Assembly (NCBI RefSeq): GCF_009363255.1
Contig: NZ_CP045318.1
Location: 3,151,501 to 3,215,500, forward strand
Length of the DNA: 64,000 nt
Direction: 5' to 3'
Origin: Roseivivax sp. THAF197b
Lineage (GTDB): Bacteria > Pseudomonadota > Alphaproteobacteria > Rhodobacterales > Rhodobacteraceae
The notes under the pieces were generated by a model. That model had not been told where the DNA came from. It saw only the letters and a program-made list of their open reading frames with translations, and searched no databases. Position 1 is the first letter of the stretch. The number at the start of each line of letters is the position of its first letter. The position numbers and the translations under genes are program-made. Positions 18,441 through 26,768 of the stretch are shown one piece after another.

Positions 18441-18719
18441 TCAGCGGCCCTCTCCGAAGCGATCCGCCACCAGTTTTTCGATGGCATCGGCCAGCGGAAG
18501 GGCGTCACGACCGCGCGTCTCGACCTCGATGGAATTGCCCTTGGCAGCGGCCAGCATCAACAGCCCCATGATGCTGTCGCCCGAGGCCTGCATGCCATCG
18601 CGGAACACCTCCGCCTCGGCATCGAAATCCTCGACCACTTCGACGAATTTCGCCGAGGCCCGCGCGTGCAGGCCCTTTTCGTTGACGATCTGCAATTCGC
18701 GTCGAATGGACTCGGTCAT
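18441..18719 (-). CDS. ptsH: HPr-type phosphocarrier protein
   Basis: A 92-residue HPr homologue of the regulatory PTS. The EI-phosphorylated histidine is H18 in NEKGLHARASAKF. The second regulatory site, target of HPr kinase, is Ser49 in SGDSIMGLLML. Upstream in the same direction are EIIA(Man), rapZ and hprK. No EI, EIIB or EIIC gene is present here, and the set matches the incomplete, signalling-only PTS of alphaproteobacteria. A GGAG site precedes the ATG. Confidence 0.94.
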   Translation of the reverse strand: MTESIRRELQIVNEKGLHARASAKFVEVVEDFDAEAEVFRDGMQASGDSIMGLLMLAAAKGNSIEVETRGRDALPLADAIEKLVADRFGEGR

Positions 18720-18743
18720 GTCTCGTTCACTCCGGCGCCGCCT

Positions 18744-19160
18744 TCATCCCGATTGCAACACGGCGACGCTGCCGGGCTCGATATTCTGGCTGTCGATGTA
18801 TTTCCGGCCAGCCTCCCGCGCGATGCGCACGGCATCGGGTACGGCCAGATGACGCGATTTCGCCAATTTGATCAACAAGGGCAGGTTCGCGCCGTAGAGG
18901 ATGCGGCGGTTTTCGGGCTGACAGGCGCGCAGCGACAGGTTCGAGGGCGAGCCACCGAACATGTCGGTGACGATCACCACACCTTGGCCCTCATCGACGG
19001 CATCGGCGGCTTCGCAGATCTCGCCCTGCTTGGCGGCGCGGTCATGCACCGGGGCGATCGCTATGGCGCGGATGCCCGGCTGCTCGCCCATCACATGCTC
19101 GATCGCCGCGAGGTATTCCCGCGCCAATCCACCATGCGCCACGATGACGATCCCGATCAA
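18744..19160 (-). CDS. PTS EIIA component, mannose family (regulatory)
   Basis: A 138-residue EIIA(Man)-fold protein. The phosphorylatable histidine is H9 in GIVIVAHGGLAREYL. Later conserved segments are VIVTDMFGGSPSNLSL and LLIKLAKSR. The start overlaps the rapZ stop (ATGA). No IIB/IIC partner is nearby, so this is likely a phosphorylation-state signal carrier rather than a sugar transporter part. In related bacteria such EIIA proteins act with HPr and HprK in nutrient control. Confidence 0.93.
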   Translation of the reverse strand: MIGIVIVAHGGLAREYLAAIEHVMGEQPGIRAIAIAPVHDRAAKQGEICEAADAVDEGQGVVIVTDMFGGSPSNLSLRACQPENRRILYGANLPLLIKLAKSRHLAVPDAVRIAREAGRKYIDSQNIEPGSVAVLQSG

Positions 19161-20077
19161 AGCCGACTTCCGTCCTTTCCGCCGTGTCCGAGACGGGCGC
19201 TGCCGGGCACCAGACCCCGCCGCTCCAACTCGCGATGTCTAGTTGACACTTGCCAGCCCGCCTGCGCAAGAGCGCCCGCCACGCTTTCTGTCACGGCGAC
19301 GGAGCGGTGTTGCCCCCCGGTACACCCGATGGCGATGGTCACATGCGTCTTGCCCTCCGCGCGGTGCCCGGGCAGCAGGAACAGCAACAGATCCGTGATC
19401 TTTTCCAGAAACGGCGCGTAGCGCGCATCCTGCGCGATATAGTCCTGCACGGATTGCGACAGCCCCGTTTCGCTGCGCAGCGCCTGATCCCAATGCGGAT
19501 TGAGCAGGAAGCGGCAGTCGAACACCATGTCCGCACCTTGCGGCAGCCCGCGCTTGTAGGAGAAGGACACGAGGCTGACGACAAGCTGCGCGTCATCCGG
19601 AGCGGTGAAATCCTGCGCGAGCCGCGCGCGAAGGTCATGCGGCGACAGCTCCGACGTGTCGATCAGGTAATCCGCCGTGTCGCGCAGGGGGGCCAGAAGC
19701 GCCAATTCGCGGGCTATGCCGTCGGCAGGCTCCCCCTCGGGGCTGAGAGGGTGACGGCGCCGCGTCTCGGAAAACCGGCGGAGCAACGTCTCCTCAGTAC
19801 AATCGAGATAGAGAAGGCTGAGCGCGATATCATCACGGTCGCGCAGAGCCGCCACGAGATCGAGCAGCGTCGGCACCGAGAAATCACGGTTGCGCACATC
19901 CATACCCAGCGCCATGCCGCCGGGCGGCACCGGTCCCTCGAGAAGACGGGGCACGAGCGATAGGGGGATGTTGTCGATCGCCTCGTATCCGAAATCCTCA
20001 AGCGCGTTGATCGACGTGGTTCGCCCGGCGCCCGAGGGCCCGGTGACGAGGATGATGGTGTGGCGCGCGTCGGTCAT
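19157..20077 (-). CDS. rapZ: RapZ-family nucleotide-binding regulator
   Basis: A 306-residue RapZ/YvcJ-family protein. The N-terminal P-loop is TGPSGAGRTTSINALED, with arginine where the classical Walker A lysine sits. The C-terminal domain has ITDLLLFLLPGH, then GCTGGQHRSVAVTE, diagnostic of RapZ. In enterobacteria RapZ is an RNA-binding adaptor; in alphaproteobacteria the gene sits beside hprK and PTS genes, as here, and its role is less clear. It is 106 bases downstream of hprK. Confidence 0.92.
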   Translation of the reverse strand: MTDARHTIILVTGPSGAGRTTSINALEDFGYEAIDNIPLSLVPRLLEGPVPPGGMALGMDVRNRDFSVPTLLDLVAALRDRDDIALSLLYLDCTEETLLRRFSETRRRHPLSPEGEPADGIARELALLAPLRDTADYLIDTSELSPHDLRARLAQDFTAPDDAQLVVSLVSFSYKRGLPQGADMVFDCRFLLNPHWDQALRSETGLSQSVQDYIAQDARYAPFLEKITDLLLFLLPGHRAEGKTHVTIAIGCTGGQHRSVAVTESVAGALAQAGWQVSTRHRELERRGLVPGSARLGHGGKDGSRL

Positions 20078-20183
20078 GGGAAAGGCAATCCGTCAGGTTT
20101 GGCCCTCATATAAAGACCGCAACCGCGCGCGGAAGACCGAATTCCGCAATCGTGAACGAAAGGTTAATCCGGGTTTGCCCGGC

Positions 20184-20627
20184 TCATGCCTGGCGCCCAT
20201 GTGCCAGGTATTGCCGGATCGCCGCCGGGAAGGCGGGATCGGGACAGCGGTAAAGAACGGGGATTGCGCGGCCAAGGATCGTATCCGTTCGCAGGGGCGG
20301 TAGACGTTCCGTCTCCGGCACATCTAGATCGACGATCATCCCGAGCGGCACATCGTTCGCGATATCGGCGCGCAACAGCCCGACGAAGCGCGCCTCGATC
20401 AGCCCCCGGATCGCTTCGGGCGCGCTTGCAATGACATCGTCACCCGCGCGGCGCAGGATCGTGCGATCATCGGCGACCAGCACCGCGCCCATCGCCATCA
20501 ATTGCAGCGCGAGCGCGGACTTCCCCGAGCCCGACGCGCCCCGGATCAGGCAGGCCTGCCCGAACAGCGCGACGGTCGAGGCGTGCGGGACGATCTGCTC
20601 CGCGCCGGAAAGCGGATCAGGGTCCAT
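20184..20627 (-). CDS. hprK: HPr serine kinase/phosphorylase, short alphaproteobacterial form
   Basis: A 147-residue protein corresponding to only the catalytic C-terminal domain of HprK. Walker A is RGASGSGKSALALQ near residue 30, followed by LVADDRT, and the HprK signature region is GLIEARFVGLLRAD. Firmicute HprK is over 300 residues; the lack of the N-terminal domain is normal in alphaproteobacteria. It should phosphorylate Ser49 of the HPr encoded downstream. It lies 100 bases after chvG on the same strand, tying the two-component system to the PTS. Confidence 0.9.
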   Translation of the reverse strand: MDPDPLSGAEQIVPHASTVALFGQACLIRGASGSGKSALALQLMAMGAVLVADDRTILRRAGDDVIASAPEAIRGLIEARFVGLLRADIANDVPLGMIVDLDVPETERLPPLRTDTILGRAIPVLYRCPDPAFPAAIRQYLAHGRQA

Positions 20628-20727
20628 CAGGAAAGCCCTTGGGACAACGCGCCCGCTTCATGCGTGAAGGTACTGGTGTCGAAGACCGGCGCTGCGACAA
20701 CGCCTTCGCCTCCGCGCCCCACCGCGA

Positions 20728-22461
20728 TCAGATCGGCAAGCCCACGACAAAGCGGGCGCCCAGCGGTTCGGACGAGATGTCGGCTTCGGTCGGGCGAATA
20801 TTCTCGGCCCAGATGACGCCGTTATGCGCCTCCACGATCTGTTTCGAGATCGCGAGGCCAAGGCCGGAATTGTTGCCGAAATCGTTCTCCGGCCGCTGCG
20901 AATAGAAGCGCTTGAAGATCTTCGTCAGGGCCTGATCGGGGATGCCGGGGCCAGTATCCTCCACCACCACGAGCACCCTGTTGTCGCGCTTGCGCGCCCA
21001 GACGCGGATCGCGTCGCCATCCTCGCAGAAGGAAATGGCATTGGTGATGAGGTTGACGAAGACCTGCGCCAGCCGCGCCTCGAGGCCCTGGATCGCGATG
21101 GGCTGGGTCGGAAGATCGGCGATGAACTCGATGCCCTTCTTGCGCGCATCCTCGCCAAGATACTGCGTCAGGTTATCGAGCATCTCCAGGAGGTTGAATT
21201 CCTGCTCCTCCTCCTTGACCAGCTCGGAATCGAGGCGCGAGGCGTTGGAAATATCGGAGACCAGGCGGTCGAGCCGGCGCACATCGTGTTCGATCACGTC
21301 CAAGAGCTTGCCGCGATGCTCGTCCTTCTTGACGATCCTGAGCGAGCCGATGGCAGAGCGCAGGGATGCAAGCGGGTTCTTGATCTCGTGGGCGACGTCG
21401 GCTGCGAATTGTTCGTTGCTGTCGATCCGATCGTAAAGCGCACCCACCATGCCGCGCAATGCGCCCGACAAGCGGCCAATCTCGTCGGGTCGTGCGGTCA
21501 GATCGGGAATGCGGATGCGTCCGGGCTGGCTGGAGCGTTTGTTGCGGTCGCGTCCGATTTCAGCGGCATCCGCGAGGTCGGAGATGGGATTGGCGATGGT
21601 CGAGGCCAGCACCAGGCTCAGACCGATGGAGACGAGCGTTGCAATGACGAACATCTGCAGCACCCGCTCGCGCTCAAGGCGGACGGCGATGTCGATCTCG
21701 GAGGCGACCGCCACGAGGCCCAATGTGCCATGCGTGGTCTCGGCGCGCTGGATCGGCGTCAGCGCGGTGAACAGCGTCTCACCCGTGGCGGCGCTGGATT
21801 GCACCACATGGGTCCTGCCCGCCTCCAGCGTTTCGATCAGGCGGCGCAGCCGGTCCTCTTCGGAGAGCGGCGGATCACCCGCCAGCATGGTGAAGACGCC
21901 CGAAAGCCCCGACCAGACACGCCCCAGGAAATCCGAGATCACGGTGGGCTGTTCGGTCTCCGCATCCACGGCGAAGCTGTTGCTGAGGGACAAGGCACCG
22001 GTGCGATCGCCGACGAGGAATTTTTCCGTGTCGAAGACGAGGACGCGCGTGCCCTCCCGTAGATCCAGGCCTTCGAGCGTGGCCGCAACATCGACGCCGC
22101 TTTCGCTGCCGAGCCGCGCTTCCGGTATGTCGGGCAATTGCGCCTCGAAGACATCGGCCACCAGCTCCACCTCCGCCTCCATCGCGGAGGCGCGCTGAAT
22201 GGCGAGCGTATCCCGCGAGGAATTGAGGTAGAGGATCCCCGCCACGAGGACATTCAGCGCGATCAGGTTGAAGGTGATGATCTTGCGCGTCAGCGGCGAG
22301 CGGTTGAGCGAGAACATGGAGCGGCGCGCGCGACTTTCGCGCAGCTCCTTCTCGACCGTGGAATCGGGCGCAACCCAGTCGTCACCCAGAACGACATCGT
22401 CGTCCTGGCGGCTGTCATTCGGCTCTCTGCCGGTCATCCCTATCCGTTCGGCCATCGCCAT
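20728..22461 (-). CDS. chvG: ChvG/ExoS-type sensor histidine kinase
   Basis: A 577-residue membrane kinase. Layout: acidic N-terminal cytosolic stretch, TM1 around residues 50-70 (ITFNLIALNVLVAGILYL), a large periplasmic sensor region, TM2 (MFVIATLVSIGLSLVLAS), HAMP, the phospho-acceptor motif VAHEIKNPLASL, and the ATPase boxes NLITNAISF, DTGPGIPD and NNSGLGLAIS. I choose ATG 22461, 8 bases after chvI begins its stop region, with GAAGAG upstream; longer readings only mirror chvI. In rhizobia ChvG senses envelope and acid stress together with the periplasmic inhibitor ExoR; no exoR is in this window. Confidence 0.93.
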   Translation of the reverse strand: MAMAERIGMTGREPNDSRQDDDVVLGDDWVAPDSTVEKELRESRARRSMFSLNRSPLTRKIITFNLIALNVLVAGILYLNSSRDTLAIQRASAMEAEVELVADVFEAQLPDIPEARLGSESGVDVAATLEGLDLREGTRVLVFDTEKFLVGDRTGALSLSNSFAVDAETEQPTVISDFLGRVWSGLSGVFTMLAGDPPLSEEDRLRRLIETLEAGRTHVVQSSAATGETLFTALTPIQRAETTHGTLGLVAVASEIDIAVRLERERVLQMFVIATLVSIGLSLVLASTIANPISDLADAAEIGRDRNKRSSQPGRIRIPDLTARPDEIGRLSGALRGMVGALYDRIDSNEQFAADVAHEIKNPLASLRSAIGSLRIVKKDEHRGKLLDVIEHDVRRLDRLVSDISNASRLDSELVKEEEQEFNLLEMLDNLTQYLGEDARKKGIEFIADLPTQPIAIQGLEARLAQVFVNLITNAISFCEDGDAIRVWARKRDNRVLVVVEDTGPGIPDQALTKIFKRFYSQRPENDFGNNSGLGLAISKQIVEAHNGVIWAENIRPTEADISSEPLGARFVVGLPI

Positions 22462-22468
22462 CGCGGCA

Positions 22469-23170
22469 TCACTCTTCGTTGTAGCGATATCCGATGCCGT
22501 ACAACGTCTCGATCGCCGAGAAATCATCATCGACCGAGCGCATCTTCTTGCGCAGCCGCTTGATGTGGCTGTCGATCGTGCGGTCGTCGACATAGACCTG
22601 ATCGTCATACGCCACGTCCATCAGCTGGTCGCGCGATTTCACGAAGCCCGGCCGCTGCGCAAGCGCCTGGAGCAGCAGGAATTCCGTCACCGTCAACGAG
22701 ACATCCCGGCCCTTCCAGGTCACCGAGTGGCGCAGCGGATCCATCGTGAGCGAGCCGCGCGTCATCAGCTTCGTCTCTTCGGTATCGCCCACCTCGTTGG
22801 TGGCGACCGCTTCCTGGCGGCGCAGAAGCGCGCGGATACGTTCGACCAGCAGGCGCTGCGAGAACGGCTTCTTGACGTAATCGTCCGCGCCCATGCGCAG
22901 GCCCAGAACCTCGTCGATCTCATCATCCTTGGAGGTCAGGAAAATCACCGGCATCTTGGATTTCTGGCGCACCCGCTGCAGCAGATCCATGCCATCCATC
23001 CGCGGCATCTTGATGTCGAACACGGCCATATCCGGCAACTTCTTGTTGAAGGCGTCGAGCGCGGCCTGCCCGTCATTATATGTCTCGACCTCGAAACCTT
23101 CCGCCTCCAGTGTCATCGACACCGAGGTCAGAATGTTCCGGTCATCGTCCACAAGAGCGATTCTGTTCAT
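22469..23170 (-). CDS. chvI: ChvI-type response regulator
   Basis: A 233-residue OmpR/PhoB-family regulator. The receiver domain has the acidic pocket ALVDDDRN, phosphate acceptor Asp in [13 protein letters not shown] and FLTSKDDE with the conserved Thr/Ser and Lys ([10 protein letters not shown]). The C-terminal winged helix has LTVTEFLLL and [10 protein letters not shown] place the start at ATG 23170 (MNRIALV), with upstream AGGAC; an earlier ATG lacks a ribosome-binding site. It is the first gene of the chvI-chvG-hprK-PTS cluster, divergent from pckA. Confidence 0.93.
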   Translation of the reverse strand: MNRIALVDDDRNILTSVSMTLEAEGFEVETYNDGQAALDAFNKKLPDMAVFDIKMPRMDGMDLLQRVRQKSKMPVIFLTSKDDEIDEVLGLRMGADDYVKKPFSQRLLVERIRALLRRQEAVATNEVGDTEETKLMTRGSLTMDPLRHSVTWKGRDVSLTVTEFLLLQALAQRPGFVKSRDQLMDVAYDDQVYVDDRTIDSHIKRLRKKMRSVDDDFSAIETLYGIGYRYNEE

Positions 23171-23276
23171 GGGAGGTGTCCTCATACTGCTCATGTTATA
23201 ATTTTTTCCTCAATATGCGGGTTTTTCGCGATTGCGACAATTCCAATCTGCGAATCACTTCGGACACCGCCTCTAA

Positions 23277-23306
23277 TAAGCCGCATTTTTCGTAACCAGC
23301 GGCTTA
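23277..23306. promoter_or_regulatory. 8-bp inverted repeat in the chvI-pckA intergenic region
   Basis: TAAGCCGC (23277-23284) and GCGGCTTA (23299-23306) are a perfect inverted repeat around a 14-base AT-rich spacer. It lies about 107 bases upstream of chvI in the AT-rich part of the 358-base intergenic region, so it may be an operator or a short hairpin. Confidence 0.4.
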
Positions 23307-23340
23307 ATCGTCACGGTCGGCCCGCGCGACCTTGCCGACC

Positions 23341-23381
23341 GCGCAATATGATTGCGCTAACCTGCGCCTGATTGCGCTAAC
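23341..23381. promoter_or_regulatory. palindrome plus direct repeat upstream of pckA
   Basis: GCGCAAT-ATG-ATTGCGC (23341-23357) is a perfect 7-bp inverted repeat. GATTGCGCTAAC occurs at 23350-23361 and again at 23370-23381, exactly 20 bases apart, which places the copies on the same DNA face. The element sits 150-190 bases upstream of pckA in the divergent chvI/pckA spacer. It looks like a regulator-binding site; the regulator (ChvI or another) is not shown by sequence. Confidence 0.5.
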
Positions 23382-23528
23382 GACGAGTTTGGGCACTGGC
23401 CGGACGCAAAAAACGCATGCTATGCCCGATAGGCTTGCTGTCGTCGACGCAGGCTCACCGCGCCCGCACTTGGACCGCGCTGACCTATTATTTGCACCAG
23501 ACCGCGCATCCGCGGAGGAGCCAGAGAT

Positions 23529-25127
23529 ATGACATCCGGACGGGTAAATCCAAACTTCCGCCTTGAAGACCAGGGGATCGAAGGGCTCGGCAATGTCTAT
23601 TACAACCAGATCGAGCCTGCGCTGATCGATGCGGCCCTGCGCCGCGACGAAGGCACGCTCGGCAAGGGCGGCGCCTTCCTCGTGACCACCGGCAATTTCA
23701 CGGGCCGCTCCCCCAAGGACAAGCACGTCGTGAAAACGCCGTCGGTCGCGGACAACATCTGGTGGGAAAACAACGCCGAGATGACGCCCGACGCCTTCGA
23801 TGCCCTGCATGCCGACATGCTGGAGCACATGAAGGGCGGCGATTACTTCGTGCAGGACCTTTTCGGCGGCGCCGATCCGACGCATCAGCTGAACGTGCGC
23901 GTCATCACGGAGCTGGCCTGGCATGGCCTCTTCATCCGCCACATGCTGCGTCGCCCCGACCGCGAAAGCCTCGATGATTTCACCGCCGATTTCACCATCA
24001 TCAACTGCCCGACCTTCAAGGCCGACCCGGCCAAGCATGGCTGCCGCTCGGAGACGGTGATCGCACTCAACTTCGACAAGAAGCTGATCCTGATCGCCAA
24101 CACCGAATATGCGGGCGAGAACAAGAAATCGGTTTTCACCCTGCTGAACTTCATGCTGCCCGAAAAGGGCGTCATGCCGATGCATTGCTCGGCCAACCAC
24201 GCCAAGGGCAACCCGGTCGATACCGCCGTGTTCTTCGGCCTGTCGGGCACCGGCAAGACGACGCTGTCGGCCGATCCCGACCGGGTCCTGATCGGCGACG
24301 ACGAACATGGCTGGTCCGAGCGCGGCACCTTCAACTTCGAAGGCGGCTGCTACGCCAAGACCATCAACCTCTCCGAAGAGGCCGAGCCCGAGATCTACGC
24401 CACGACCGAAAAATTCGGCACGGTGATCGAGAACATGGTCTTCGACGAAGAGACGCTGGAGCTCGATTTCGACGATGACAGCCTGACGGCGAACATGCGC
24501 TGCGCCTACCCGCTGGAATATATCTCCAACGCGTCGAAGACAGCGCTGGGCGGGCATCCGAAGAACATCATCATGCTGACCTGCGACGCCTTTGGTGTCC
24601 TGCCGCCGATCGCACGGCTGACGCCCGCGCAGGCGATGTATCACTTCCTGTCGGGCTTCACCGCCAAGGTCGCGGGCACCGAGCGGGGCGTGACCGAACC
24701 GCAGCCCACCTTCTCCACGTGCTTCGGCGCCCCCTTCATGCCGCGCCGCCCCGAGGTCTACGGCAACCTTCTGCGCGACAAGATCGCCAAGCACGGCGCG
24801 ACCTGCTGGCTCGTGAATACCGGCTGGACCGGCGGCGCCTACGGCCAGGGTTCGCGCATGCCGATCCGCGCCACGCGCTCGCTGCTCTCCGCGGCCCTCG
24901 AAGGGCGTCTGTCGGGCGCGGAATTCCGCAAGGATCCGAATTTCGGCTTCGAAGTTCCGGTGAATGTCGAAGGCGTGGCGGAGCTGCTGCTGAACCCGCG
25001 CCGCACCTGGGACGACAAGGACGCCTATGACGCGCAGGCCGAAAAGCTGGTGAAGATGTTCGCCGACAATTTCGAGCAATACCTGCCCTTCATCGACGAG
25101 GACGTGAAAGCCGTCGCAATCGGCTGA
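23529..25127 (+). CDS. pckA: phosphoenolpyruvate carboxykinase (ATP)
   Basis: A 532-residue ATP-type PEPCK that converts oxaloacetate to PEP and CO2, the first step of gluconeogenesis from C4 acids. Signature segments are [12 protein letters not shown], the substrate/metal loop [10 protein letters not shown], and the kinase-1a motif [13 protein letters not shown] near residue 240. Length is normal for the family. ATG 23529 follows GGAGGAG. The gene is divergent from chvI across a 358-base spacer with repeats. In rhizobia pckA is a known target of ChvI, so this arrangement is suggestive. Confidence 0.97.
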   Translation: MTSGRVNPNFRLEDQGIEGLGNVYYNQIEPALIDAALRRDEGTLGKGGAFLVTTGNFTGRSPKDKHVVKTPSVADNIWWENNAEMTPDAFDALHADMLEHMKGGDYFVQDLFGGADPTHQLNVRVITELAWHGLFIRHMLRRPDRESLDDFTADFTIINCPTFKADPAKHGCRSETVIALNFDKKLILIANTEYAGENKKSVFTLLNFMLPEKGVMPMHCSANHAKGNPVDTAVFFGLSGTGKTTLSADPDRVLIGDDEHGWSERGTFNFEGGCYAKTINLSEEAEPEIYATTEKFGTVIENMVFDEETLELDFDDDSLTANMRCAYPLEYISNASKTALGGHPKNIIMLTCDAFGVLPPIARLTPAQAMYHFLSGFTAKVAGTERGVTEPQPTFSTCFGAPFMPRRPEVYGNLLRDKIAKHGATCWLVNTGWTGGAYGQGSRMPIRATRSLLSAALEGRLSGAEFRKDPNFGFEVPVNVEGVAELLLNPRRTWDDKDAYDAQAEKLVKMFADNFEQYLPFIDEDVKAVAIG

Positions 25128-25151
25128 GGCATCCGTTTCGAGACTTGGAAG

Positions 25152-25183
25152 GCCCCGGTCGTGTCAAACGTCCGGGGCTTTTT
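25152..25183 (+). terminator. pckA terminator
   Basis: GCCCCGG (25152-25158) pairs with CCGGGGC (25172-25178), followed by five T (25179-25183), 25 bases after the pckA stop. Confidence 0.75.
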
Positions 25184-25323
25184 CATGAGCCCGCCGCATC
25201 CCGAGCAGCGCCCCTGCACGCGATGGGTCGGATCAATCAGGCACCGCGGCCGATCCCCGCCCACGTTAACCTTTCGTTCACCGTTTAATTGACTTCCCCG
25301 CCACGGAGCGCACCCTGTGGGCC

Positions 25324-25848
25324 ATGCGTAGCCTCATTGCCCTCCTCGCCACCTGCGGCCCCGCCTTTGCCGACGCACTGACCTATGATCCGAGCAAGCT
25401 CGCTCTGGAACAGGGCGTGTTCTGCGACGTGCCTTCCATCGGCGAAATCGAAGCCCCTGGCACGGCTGCGGGCAAGATCGAGCTCTTCGAGGACATCCCC
25501 GACTTTCAATGGCGCACCGATGTCGTCCCGGCGGTTCCGAATGTCAGCTTCGGCATCAAGTCGAACGCGCTGGACGGGCAGCTTTATGATGATGTGCTGC
25601 TGACCCTGACGCATCCGCCCTTCCTCGACAGCGGTGTGGAGGAACAGGCCTATGTGACCGATCTCGGCGGGGTGTCGACCTCGATCAACGCCTACACGTT
25701 CGACATGCCCGAGGAGCGGGTCACGGGCGAATGGATCTTCCGGGCCATTCGCGACGATGAGGTGCTTTACGAGGCGCGTTTCACGGTCGTGCCGCGCAGC
25801 ATGGCACCCGATATCGCGGCGGCCTGCGAGGGCATGCCCCTCTCCTGA
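25324..25848 (+). CDS. exported DUF3859-like protein
   Basis: A 174-residue protein with a short signal peptide (MRSLIALLATCGPAFADA). The mature part is beta-rich, with a final module YTFDMPEERVTGEWIFRAIR followed by DEVLYEARFTVV that resembles the DUF3859 family, where a beta-sandwich is inferred. Two cysteines (FCDVP and AACEGM) could form a disulfide. It lies between the pckA terminator and the converging TSUP gene, with 3 bases between the two stops. Function unknown. Confidence 0.65.
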   Translation: MRSLIALLATCGPAFADALTYDPSKLALEQGVFCDVPSIGEIEAPGTAAGKIELFEDIPDFQWRTDVVPAVPNVSFGIKSNALDGQLYDDVLLTLTHPPFLDSGVEEQAYVTDLGGVSTSINAYTFDMPEERVTGEWIFRAIRDDEVLYEARFTVVPRSMAPDIAAACEGMPLS

Positions 25849-25851
25849 CAC

Positions 25852-26622
25852 TCAGGCGAAATAGGCCCGCCGCACCAAGTTCAATCCCGCGATCAGCAGC
25901 ACCCAGAGCGTGGCGCGCTTGAACGCCCGCTGGTCGATCCGGTCCTGCACCTGCCCGCCCAGCCACATGCCGAGGATGGCAGGCGGGATCATCGCGAGCG
26001 ACAGCCAGACCGTCGCCGTGTTCAGCACGCCCGACCCCACATGCGCCACGGTCAACGCCAGCGCGCCCAGCCCGTAGATCACGCCCTGAATGCGCATCTG
26101 TTCGCGCTTTTCGGTTCCGAGTGCGGTGAGATACGCCACGACTGGCGGCCCCCAGACCCCCGACAGCCCGCCGATGAACCCGGCAAAGGCGGCAATCCCG
26201 ATCTCGAGCCGCTTAGACGGCCCCGCAGGCAGCGTGCCGTTCCAGCCCGCGATCTGCGCCACCGCGAACAGCACGATCGGCACGCCGATGAGGGCGAACA
26301 TCGCGTTCACGGACAGGATCGCGACCAATTGGGCGGACAGGAACAGCATGACAGCGCCCACGATCAGGAAGGTGCGGAACCGCCGGGCCGAGCCCAGCGC
26401 CGCCTGCGGCCCCTGCCGCAGCGCCTGCATCCCGTTGGTGGCCAGCGTCGGCAGGATCAGCGCTGCCAGCGCCAGTTCCGGCGTCACGACCGAGCCGAGC
26501 CCGGAAATCATGATCATCGGCATGGCGAAGCCCACCACGCCCTTCACGAAACCCGCAAGCAGCGTGATCGCGATGGCGCCCGCCCATTGCAGGGGCGTCA
26601 AAAGGTCAACGAGCATTTCCAT
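25852..26622 (-). CDS. TSUP (TauE/SafE) family permease
   Basis: A 256-residue membrane protein with about eight hydrophobic helices in two half-repeats: the first contains FVKGVVGFAMPMIMISGLGS, the second GFIGGLSGVWGPPVVAYLTA. These glycine/proline-rich motifs define the TauE/SafE family of sulfite, sulfoacetate or other organic-anion exporters. I prefer ATG 26622 with AGGGCAGG upstream; a GTG at 26643 is an alternative. It is divergent from mcd across a palindrome-bearing spacer. The substrate is unknown. Confidence 0.88.
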   Translation of the reverse strand: MEMLVDLLTPLQWAGAIAITLLAGFVKGVVGFAMPMIMISGLGSVVTPELALAALILPTLATNGMQALRQGPQAALGSARRFRTFLIVGAVMLFLSAQLVAILSVNAMFALIGVPIVLFAVAQIAGWNGTLPAGPSKRLEIGIAAFAGFIGGLSGVWGPPVVAYLTALGTEKREQMRIQGVIYGLGALALTVAHVGSGVLNTATVWLSLAMIPPAILGMWLGGQVQDRIDQRAFKRATLWVLLIAGLNLVRRAYFA

Positions 26623-26669
26623 GCCTGCCCTGATATCAAACACCTAGCGAAGGGCCAGCACAAAGCGTC

Positions 26670-26717
26670 GCGCAATATTCGTATCTTTTCGCATATTCTT
26701 GCGTATGAATGTTGCGC
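26670..26717. promoter_or_regulatory. long imperfect inverted repeat between TSUP gene and mcd
   Basis: GCGCAATATTCGTATC (26670-26685) and CGTATGAATGTTGCGC (26702-26717) are imperfect inverted repeats (12 of 16 positions) with a 16-base spacer that holds further TTCGCAT/TTGCGTAT half-sites. It is centred about 76 bases before mcd, in an AT-rich patch, so a shared operator for the two divergent genes is likely. Confidence 0.45.
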
Positions 26718-26768
26718 TGCAGGTGCGAAGACGCTATGCGAAGGTCAAGCGGAAAAAGGACGTGATTC

